From Ampullaceana balthica (Eukaryota > Mollusca > Gastropoda > Lymnaeidae), in contig CALYLW010000011.1 of NCBI GenBank assembly GCA_944989445.1, positions 897,501-961,500 on the forward strand: a stretch of 64,000 bases of DNA, in the 5' to 3' direction. Below the pieces are notes generated by a model, which saw nothing but the letters and a program-made list of their open reading frames with translations, did no database searches and was not told the origin of the DNA. This document shows, piece by piece, positions 56,579-64,000 of this stretch. A program made the position numbers and the translations under genes. The stretch's first letter is position 1. Every line of letters begins with the position of its first letter.

Positions 56579-56881
56579 ATGTAAACCAGTGGTTCCCAAA
56601 GTGGTCCGTATGGACCCCCAGGGGTCCGCGGGACCTTTCAGGGGGTCCGTGGAAAATAAAAATTGATTTGGGGGTCCCTGAACAATGTCAGGGGGTCCGC
56701 GAAAGGTTTAAAAATCAAATAATAAAACTCATTAATTTTTTTATTATTATTGAAATTAAAATAAATAATAATAAATAAAATAGTATTTGAATGCCTTTTC
56801 TACTAATTAAATACCATCTTAGGTGATATCCTTCATGGATACAATGTTGTTTTACGTAAAAAAAAGTATTAGAACTACTGT

Positions 56882-57654
56882 CTTCTTCTTCGTTCTCAAA
56901 ATCTTTTGATAGAGGATTTAGACAGCAAGTCCTATATTTGTGATGAACTGCGCTGTGGCTGTCAGTTGTTCCAGTCCACCATAGAGTTTGTCATCGAGGG
57001 TAGCTTCCTGGGGCCATATGTCTGTCCGGGTATGGTGGTACAGAGGACAGTTTTGGAGAACATGTTCCGCATTTTCCGCAGCTATCCCGCAGGGGGCACA
57101 TTTCGCTTTCTCCAATTCGAAGTTTGCTGAACATGTGTTGCCTTAGTTTGTTGTGGCCAGTCCTTAGCCTGAAAATGATGTTTTGTGATTTGCGGAGGAG
57201 TTTGAAGTATGCATCACTTTTTGGGTTGTTTTCTTTGAGCTCGGACCATCTTTCAGATTCACTTCTTTTGAGCATTGCCTTGATTTCTTCGTGGTGTAGA
57301 GATGGCTCTGCCTGGTTTTGACTGCCTCCAGTTTTTGCCAAGGAGTCAGCAGTGTCATTTCCTTCAAGTTCCAAATGTTCAGGGATCCATTGGAGAATAA
57401 GTTCTTTTGTTATTTTGCTCAGTTTCAATAGTTCTGTACTGAGTGTCTGATTGATCAAAGAGTTTGGGTTTTTGAGAGACTGGAGCACTGTCTTAGCATC
57501 AGTGGGGATGACAATCTGGCTGTTTTTAGAGTGGGGGTCACTTGTTAGAATTTTTGCGGCAAGCTCTAGTGCTTTCCTTTCAGCTCTAGTGTTATCTGAG
57601 AGACTTCCTATGGCAGTTGCTTTTTCAAGGTGTTCTCCGTTAGGCCACTCTATA
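56882..57654 (-). mobile_element. 5'-truncated LINE with RNase H domain, nested in the hAT
   Basis: The 11-bp duplication AGAACTACTGT flanks it (56871-56881 and 57655-57665). The minus strand encodes the C-terminal RNase H region: NTRAERKALELAAKI (catalytic Glu), IPTDAKTVLQSL (catalytic Asp), LQWIPEHLELEGNDTADSLA (final Asp). A post-RNase H tail follows. The first catalytic Asp is lost by truncation. A frameshift near 57110 separates the cysteine motif CAPCGIAAENAEHVLQNCPL from the RNase H. The 3' end is a GAAGAAGAAG tail. RNase H places it in an I/Jockey-related LINE group. Confidence 0.92.
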
Positions 57655-57948
57655 AGAACTACTGTAATTCCCATATCTATAACCAATAAAAATACTTGAT
57701 TTTTTGAAAGGTCAAGCTTGATGCAGAAGAAATGCCGAATTCCCTATAACTATAAGTAGAAAAATACAAGTTTTTAACTTGAATCTACGAGGGTTGCAAA
57801 GTTGTGTATTATTCGATGTGTCAGGAAGTTATATTTATCTAAATTGTATTCTATCATCAAATGTTTTCAATAGGGCTTTACTGTAGCATTCCATTGAAAA
57901 TAATTCTTAACAGTGGTCTGTTACAACAGATAAAAGAATGAGTGAGCC

Positions 57949-58112
57949 CAAGGCTGGATTAAGACTTGATTGGGCCCTAAGCTATTTAAGGACTTTTTGA
58001 GGTCTAGATAATCTATAGCAGTGACAAATATGAACATAAACTTCCGGGGGCCCCCAAGAAGGCAGGGGCCCTAAGTTATAACTTGTTTAGCAAATAGGTA
58101 AATCCAGCACTG
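57949..58112. mobile_element. hAT-type MITE, 164 bp, nested in the hAT
   Basis: It begins CAAGGCTGGATTAAG and ends TAAATCCAGCACTG, imperfect inverted termini, with the exact 8-bp duplication AGTGAGCC on both sides (57941-57948 and 58113-58120). The interior has GGGCCCTAAG motifs in both orientations. Confidence 0.92.
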
Positions 58113-58329
58113 AGTGAGCCAAAGAAACAATGCCGACAATATGGTGTTAATGGATATTTGAAGTATGCCTAAATGTTTGGAAACAGATACTTAACTTGAA
58201 ACGTTATTTACTGAATTTTAAAAAAATGTTTGAAGTTAAAGCAATACACTTGAATTTCTGGCATATTTAAAACATGCTGTACCAAATGTATTTTCAGTAA
58301 ATTGAGTCATTCATCAACATCAAATATTC

Positions 58330-59160
58330 ACGCAAAAAATCATATTTAAAGTTTGCATGGATCACTACAGTATGTCATTAGAGCAGTTAATAAAATCAAA
58401 AGGAATGCCTTCGATGAGAGATTATTTGCTCACCACGGTTTGGAAAATGCAGAAGAAGACTATAATGGATTATTTATTCACACAGAAGTACGCTGGTTAT
58501 CATCACGTACATATTTAAATCGATTTTATACTCTGTTTAATTCATTGTCCAAATTCCTGGAAAACAAAGACAATTAGCATCACAATTAACTTTAAAAATG
58601 ACATATCCTTTATGAATGATTTATTTACCCAACTTCAACAAAACTAATTTGAAACTACAACTTCTACAAGGTAACCAATTAAATTTAATCAAAACTAAAA
58701 GCGTTATATCTGAGTTTGTTGCAAATCTTTTTCTTTGCAAACAAAACTTAGGAACAGGAGAATGTTCTCGGTTTTCAAATCTTTTGAAATTGCCACATAG
58801 TTAAGGATTTGCTTGCTTACTGTCAAATCTTAACGGCTCTTCATGTGGACATTTTGTAGGCATTTGCCACTATAGGATATTTCCGACTGGCAGTTGAGCT
58901 CTTTAGCGCATGGACAAACTCAGATTCCAAACATAGATGAATACATACTAATACAGGAGCAGCTTATTGAAATATCCACAAATGAGGAACTTATGCCACT
59001 GTTTGAACTAGGATACCACAAATTCTGGTTACAAAGTCAGATCCAAATTTTATATCATGCATTAAAGGTTATTGTACATAATTTTTTTACAGTTTTACTG
59101 TCTTTCTATTTGATAGAACAAAGAATCAGTGGCGTTATGAATCTCATCATTAAAATTTAA
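58330..59160 (+). pseudogene. hAT transposase fragment inside 56587-59455
   Basis: Frames give AVNKIKRNAFDERLFAHHGL, HTEVRWLSSRTYLNRFYTLF and LSKFLENKDN, the conserved central block of ZBED5/SCAND3-like hAT proteins. Further on are YHKFWLQSQIQILYHAL and SFYLIEQRISGVMNLIIKI near the C-terminal dimerisation region. Stops split it into at least three frames. Confidence 0.8.
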
Positions 59161-59455
59161 AAAATAAACGACTAGAAATTGGTGCTCGTGAGGATTTGCG
59201 GTTCCTACACACAAACATTGAGTCAGGCATAATAAATACACTCATAAAATCTCATCACGTTAATCCAAGTTCTTTTTTCTCCAATTTTATATTAAACAAA
59301 AGTAATAATTTTAATAAATACCGTACTTTTCATCAAAATGTTGCTTTTGTAAGTTTTGTACTATGCATTTATAAAGTTTTTTTTTACTAGGGGGTCCGTG
59401 GGGAAATTTTGAGTATAAAAGGGGTCCGTGGGTCAAAAAAGTTTGGGAACCACTG

Positions 59456-59775
59456 ATGTAAACGCTCCAGACTCCTATCGGTACGTACAATGTTTTGTTA
59501 AACGCTCCAGACTCCTATCGGTACGCACAATGATTTGTTAAACGCTCCAGACTCCTATCGGTACGTACAATAATTTGTTAAACGCTCCAGACTCCTATCG
59601 GTACGTACAATGTTTTGTTAAACGCTCCAGACTCCTATCGGTACGTACAATGTTTTGTTAAACGCTCCAGACTCCTATCGGTACGTACAATGTTTTGTTA
59701 AACGCTCCAGACTCCTATCGGTACGTACAATGTTTTGTTAAACGCTCCAGACTCCTATCGGTACGTACAATGTTA
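59456..59775. repeat. 40-bp minisatellite, 8 copies
   Basis: The unit contains AACGCTCCAGACTCCTATCG and GTACGTACAATGTTTTGTTA. Copies are nearly identical. The first unit overlaps the right target duplication of the hAT element. Confidence 0.97.
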
Positions 59776-61817
59776 AAAATGTCTAATCATAATTAAATCT
59801 TCACGGATATTGTTTTATTTTAAACATTTTTTTGTTGGTGTCACATTGCCATAAGCCAAAGAAGACGCAGTTGTTGCACTGCCTACATTTGCACAAGGGG
59901 CGCATCAAGATAAGGCGCGCATTCTCAAGAATTCCCACTGAGAGCGTTCAGTCTAAACATCATTTATAATGGGGTCATGACCAGGAAATATCTGCAGGGG
60001 CGTAGGCTTAGTTCAAAAGTTGGAAGAAAAAAAACTCATCGTAAAATGAGTCCCTCTCCAAAAACTACAATTGCCTTCCTGGTGAGACCACCGCCCCTTC
60101 CCACGTCCTTGAATATCTGGTGACAGTTGTCTTATAGCTTCCGATGTATTATAATTGTATTTCGGAATTATTTCCAATCTTGTTTTATTTAAATATCCGA
60201 CCACCTCCATGTGGAATTATTTTTACACACCCTACCATTTCCCTTAAGATATAAATGTATATTGTCTAAGAATTTTTTTTGGGTTATATTTATGTGTTTC
60301 CAAACATGTCCTAATGGCGTGATATTTATATTTCAGACCATTTCCTCATGATGTATTTGTAATCACATATAATCATCTTTTGCACTCATTATATTTCCGA
60401 TATCCCTACATTTGTCCGGTTATTTTCAGAGTAGAATTTCCTATAAATGTATTTCACCCCCCCCCCTGGATATATATGAGAGATCATGCCGCCTACTTGC
60501 CTTTGAAGAACCATAAATTACATTTGCATTCAAGTTGTCTGATATCGCTTTCAACTCTCTCAAAAGTCATGTCAAATTCATTGTATCTCGCTTCCATTTA
60601 ATCTTCTCAACCAACACTTTAAAAACTCCATTGTACAAACAAACAAACAAACAAACCCACAAGTTCTCCCACAAAAATTGACAGTCCCATTACTCTCTGT
60701 GTTCGGTGGCACAGCGTGGAGGAGATGGGATTTTTTGACAACTCAACAAGTCCAACGAATCGTGGCAATGTGTTTCAATTATTACTTCTATTCTTTACAA
60801 CAGCAAAAATCTGAATTTGCAAGTTAGGGTCAACATCCTTTCACACTTCACACTTCGAAAAAAGAGATCCAATTTAAAAAAAATGGAGGGTATTTTATCG
60901 ACGCTGATTGGCTGGCGGTTGTGAAATAGTAAAAATATGTATGGTTCCATCCGCCATTACGATATAGAATTACGTTGAGTCGCAAGTCTGGGATAAGTCC
61001 CCGTCAACTTCAGTAAGTCACGGTAACAGCTATCAAACGACAGCTATCAAACAACTGCTATCAAACAACAGCTATCCAAGTCACCTCCAAAACTTTCAAT
61101 TATCAAGCCAACATTTTTTTTAGGGCGTACTGAATTACAAAGCTAAAAATAGTTATTTCACGTTAGAAATAAGGCTATATGCAGGCGGTGAAACAGATAG
61201 AGGAGATTATTGACCTAGTGACCTAGTTTGTGGAGTTAATTTATACACAAGCAAATATTGGTTTGGCAAACATCGAAGTTCTCAACGGCTCACTTTCGAG
61301 CACAGACCCCCGCCATATCTGGTTTACTTAAGGTTTAAAGCACCACTGTGGATCTTATATTTATATTTTATTTATTCATAGTTTTTTAAATATTTTTTTT
61401 TACGGATGATTCAAAAGTTGAAAGTTACCTGATATGGATGCCCATTACTTAAAAACACGCAACCAGAAACCATGGTGGTAGCCATGGGCATGGAATTTTC
61501 CATTGAGAACATGATCTGAGGAGTACAAAGGACGGACGGCAACTGCAGTTAATAGCTGCGGGTGACCTCAAAGTCACGTCATAATCGAGACGGCGTGCAC
61601 TTAAAATAACGCAGCTGTTTAACTATAGAGTCAAAGTGCCAAATATCAATCTAAAATCCGTGCTCTTAACGCATTCATTTCTACAGCTAAGAACAGACAA
61701 TATGTTGTTTTATGACGTGGTGTTTGTCTTCCACCCACCAACCAAACTCTTGTTGTTATGACGACACCAATGACATTTGGTGTAACTGTATTGCCCTCAC
61801 ACCTCCCAACCTAGGTT
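59776..61817. other. Intergenic, nothing recognised apart from short repeats
   Basis: A (CAAA)n run lies at about 60638-60655, a C-run at 60461-60468 and three copies of CAGCTATCAAACAA at 61030-61075. No gene supported. Confidence 0.5.
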
Positions 61818-61952
61818 CCTTCTAAGGTACGTTGGTCCGGGTGCAAAGAGCGAAAAATCATGTGCAAAGTTGCACAGCATCCATTTTTTTTGGTGCTATA
61901 TTTAAATAAAAGTTATTGCGCGGTGATTCAATACCCCCTGCGTGGCTTCATA
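61818..61952. mobile_element. hAT-type MITE fragment (15482 family)
   Basis: TTCCTTCTAAGGTACG, TGTGCAAAGTTGCACAGC, TTGCGCGGTGATTC and CCTGCGTGGCTTC follow the order of the MITE at 15482-15668. The right end is missing where another element starts. Confidence 0.6.
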
Positions 61953-61953
61953 T

Positions 61954-62110
61954 CAGTGGCGTAGCTAGGGGGCGGAGGGGCGGTCCACCCCGGGCGCCAC
62001 ACATTTTGGGGCGGCATTTATGGGCATTTGAAATATACAACCATTTCCGACAACCGCCCTTTTTTTGAAGGGGGAGAACCCGAGTGAAACAAAAATACTT
62101 CGTACTTACG
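61954..62110. mobile_element. Partial hAT-type element, left end
   Basis: It starts CAGTGGCGTAGCTAGGG and has CCCCGGGCGCCAC, a common hAT left terminus pattern like CAGAGGCGTCACTAGGG at 33648. No right terminus was found. Confidence 0.55.
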
Positions 62111-62169
62111 AGTCTTTAATAACGGATTCGCACCACATTTGTGTGATTACAGAGTGGATGTTATAACTA

Positions 62170-62940
62170 ATTGGTGGGTCGATTAATCGTTCAAAAATTT
62201 TTAATCGCTCAAAAAAGGTATCGATTAGTTTGGAAAATTAAGCTGTGTACGTCATACATGACGCTTTTATAAGAAAAATACCAAAATAAAATAGGGCAGC
62301 GGAAATTAACGATTAATTTCTCCAATAATCGTTAAAATCTTTTAACGATTAAAGATTTTTTGAACGATTAATCGACCCACCACTTATAAATGTACTGGAA
62401 GCAAAAAAGTACAATATTTCGGCCGATAAATATAGACTAATTTCCGGACGATTACACAAACATTTTGGTTTTAAACTATTGACTGATATGAATGTTCAAA
62501 ATGTTGATAAAGGTTATTGTGTCCATTGAGAGAAATCGTTGGTCCGTTTGCAAAGTTAAAAAAAAACTAGTGTGAAAAGTTGCATAACGTCCATTTTTTG
62601 TGCAATATTTTACTAAATTTGCTGCGCAGAGATTCTAAACTCATGCGTGGCGTCGGTCAAATATCTGCGCAGCCACGCTGCTTAAAGGGAACATGGCTAC
62701 CATGGTTCTATCACTTAGCTTACAAATCACCTGCAAACCAAACATCAACTACAGTAACTGCAGTATCAGACACTTGTTCAGCTCGGCTGGTTACATTCTC
62801 AATAAGACCCGCTCATCACTGGACCAAATAATGTCAATACACTTGTCTGTATGCGTTGTTATTTAAAATATGTCATATTAAGAAGACATTTCAGTGTTAT
62901 TTCGATTTGCGACAAGTACTTTTAATAATTGTTACTCATG
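62170..62940 (+). mobile_element. hAT fold-back relic, second copy of the 14902-16042 composite
   Basis: From 62294 the sequence matches 15228-16042: TAGGGCAGCGGAAATTAACG, ATCGACCCACCACTTATAAA, the nested MITE (right end TTAAAGGGAACATG) and coding traces of the hAT C-terminus. An inverted piece of its start lies at 62170-62235. The right terminus is lost where another element begins at 62943. Confidence 0.7.
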
Positions 62941-62942
62941 AC

Positions 62943-63610
62943 TAGGGCTGTCAATTTTGTTGAAAAAAGCTGCCCGGGTACCCGTGAAAATTTCGAACGG
63001 GTACCCGGGTTACCCGTTCTTAACGTCGCATAACCTTCCCCATCAATACCGCTATACAATGCAACCTAGCCACCATCCATGCACCTCATTTCACGCAGTA
63101 GTAGTAGCTAACGGCTTACTTTCAGTAACTACAATTAAATATAATGCACTAAAAACTTTTGTTCAATTCTTGCTGTAAATGCATTCGTCATACTCATAAA
63201 CTAAAACTACAGTAAACTGAACATGCAAACAAAATGTCAACAGCAATGACGTAACATATACCTTGAATGTTAATATCCACTTGGCGTCGGTAGTCGATGC
63301 TAAGGGCGATGAAGAACGCAATACTGCGGTAAATCTCAAGTGATCGTGCTTTGGTCAGTGGTACTGCTTTTGTTGACGCCAACAAATTTCTGATATTGGG
63401 TGGATCGGCGGTTTGTTTATCAATATCAATTTTATGAATAGCTTTCAGGTGGCGTTTTATCGCGTTGGGTTGCCACCTTTCGTAGACACAATTTCATTGC
63501 AATGGTTGCATTTTGCGGTGTCGCTATCAACTGATTGGCCGGATTCCATACGACGTCTTACCCATCTTATTAACTTTGGGTGTATTATTAACATCAATTT
63601 TTGGGCTAGG
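62943..63610 (-). mobile_element. BED-finger hAT relic
   Basis: The plus-strand left end CTAGGGCTGTCAATTTTGTTG resembles hAT termini and is followed by palindromic CGGGTACCCG motifs. On the minus strand, about 63545-63410 encodes DTAKCNHCNEIVSTKGGNPT and, after a one-base shift, KRHLKAIHKIDI: a BED zinc finger with its C-x2-C and H-x4-H ligands. LASTKAVPLTKARSLEIYRS and IAFFIALS continue downstream (63385-63194). It is the N-terminus of a transposase, broken by a frameshift and truncated. Confidence 0.7.
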
Positions 63611-63668
63611 CAAACAGGTGTTAATCAACGCAGGAAACACACGCGAACGCAAGGAGTGTCGGTTATAG

Positions 63669-63918
63669 CAGTGCTTCTCAAAGTGGTGGTCCGCGGAAGT
63701 TATCAAGAAAGGAGAGAAAAATATAATTATAATCCTCCCATTGCTACCATAATACTAATCCAATAGAATTTGTCATTTTTGACGCTAAGCTTTTAAATGA
63801 ATGAAATAAAAGGAAATAAAATACATTTCGCTACCATGTAAGTACAGGGAAAATAGTGCACCGGTTCCTGGAAAAAATTCCTTCCGGTCCGCTATAGTAA
63901 AAAGTTTGAGAAACACAT
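63669..63918. mobile_element. hAT-type MITE, about 250 bp
   Basis: It begins CAGTGCTTCTCAAAGTGGTG and ends AAAGTTTGAGAAACACAT. The 8-bp duplication GGTTATAG flanks it (63661-63668 and 63919-63926). Its right half matches 8050-8130 (AATAGTGCACCGGT, AAAATTCCTTCCGGTCCGC). Confidence 0.9.
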
Positions 63919-64000
63919 GGTTATAGGATTGAAGAGAGGAGAGGGGGGGGGGTATAAAAACGACATTAGATAGTATCAATCGGTGACCCACTGTCGGCTA

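Larger units (their letters stand above)
56587..59455 (+). mobile_element. hAT element (ZBED5/SCAND3-like), 2.9 kb, with two nested insertions
   Basis: It begins CAGTGGTTCCCAAAGTGGTC and ends AGTTTGGGAACCACTG; inverted repeats of 15-16 bp. The exact 8-bp duplication ATGTAAAC flanks it (56579-56586 and 59456-59463). Subterminal GGGGTCCGTGGG motifs lie at both ends. The interior carries a broken transposase, a 773-bp LINE fragment and a 164-bp MITE. It is related to 17813-19385. Confidence 0.96.

Overview
This 64 kb window is animal nuclear DNA, most likely from a mollusc or another lophotrochozoan. It has no bacterial gene organisation. It is AT-rich, with split coding sequence carrying GT...AG splice sites, dozens of microsatellites and minisatellites, and many relics of hAT, PIF/Harbinger-like, non-LTR (RTE/Jockey-like) and Helentron-like elements. 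The assignment to phylum is an inference from style (RTE-like LINE tails, Kunitz secreted protein, minisatellite load), not from a diagnostic gene.

Real genes are sparse. The best is the 5' part of a secreted double-Kunitz (BPTI-type) protein on the minus strand (28848-29388): signal peptide, two complete six-cysteine domains and a perfect phase-1 splice donor, so the gene continues towards lower coordinates. Weaker candidates are single exons or short gene models: a signal-peptide exon (11339-11462, minus), a terminal exon with a triplicated splice acceptor (13462-13641, minus), a two-exon small secreted protein (14054-14388, plus), a terminal-type exon (17211-17487, plus) and a possible ZP-like exon (26926-27029, minus). 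None of these could be assigned to a family with confidence.

Tandem arrays make up a large share of the window. The largest is a 3.9 kb array of a 20-bp unit (20024-23948) that carries a 52-bp hairpin and internal segmental duplications. Others have units of about 21, 24, 25, 30, 31, 32, 33, 36, 39, 40, 43 and 60 bp. Several units are multiples of three and so create long, meaningless open frames of about 300 codons.

Transposons fill much of the rest. Nested insertions with readable target-site duplications are: a 2.9 kb hAT (56587-59455) holding a LINE fragment and a hAT MITE; a 3.1 kb hAT (33648-36766) holding a Harbinger-like MITE and a roughly 494-bp retroposon of unknown class, which has a second copy at 42821-43321; and three tandem copies of a Helentron-like unit (38295-39865) with a diverged relative at 52425-52925.

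I did not find a convincing undescribed multi-gene system. The most novel items are the 494/501-bp retroposon family, the triplicated 3' splice site, the hairpin in the 20-bp array and the unassigned secreted-protein exons. Coordinates were counted by eye and may be off by one or two bases; long gaps are listed with what I could or could not see in them.
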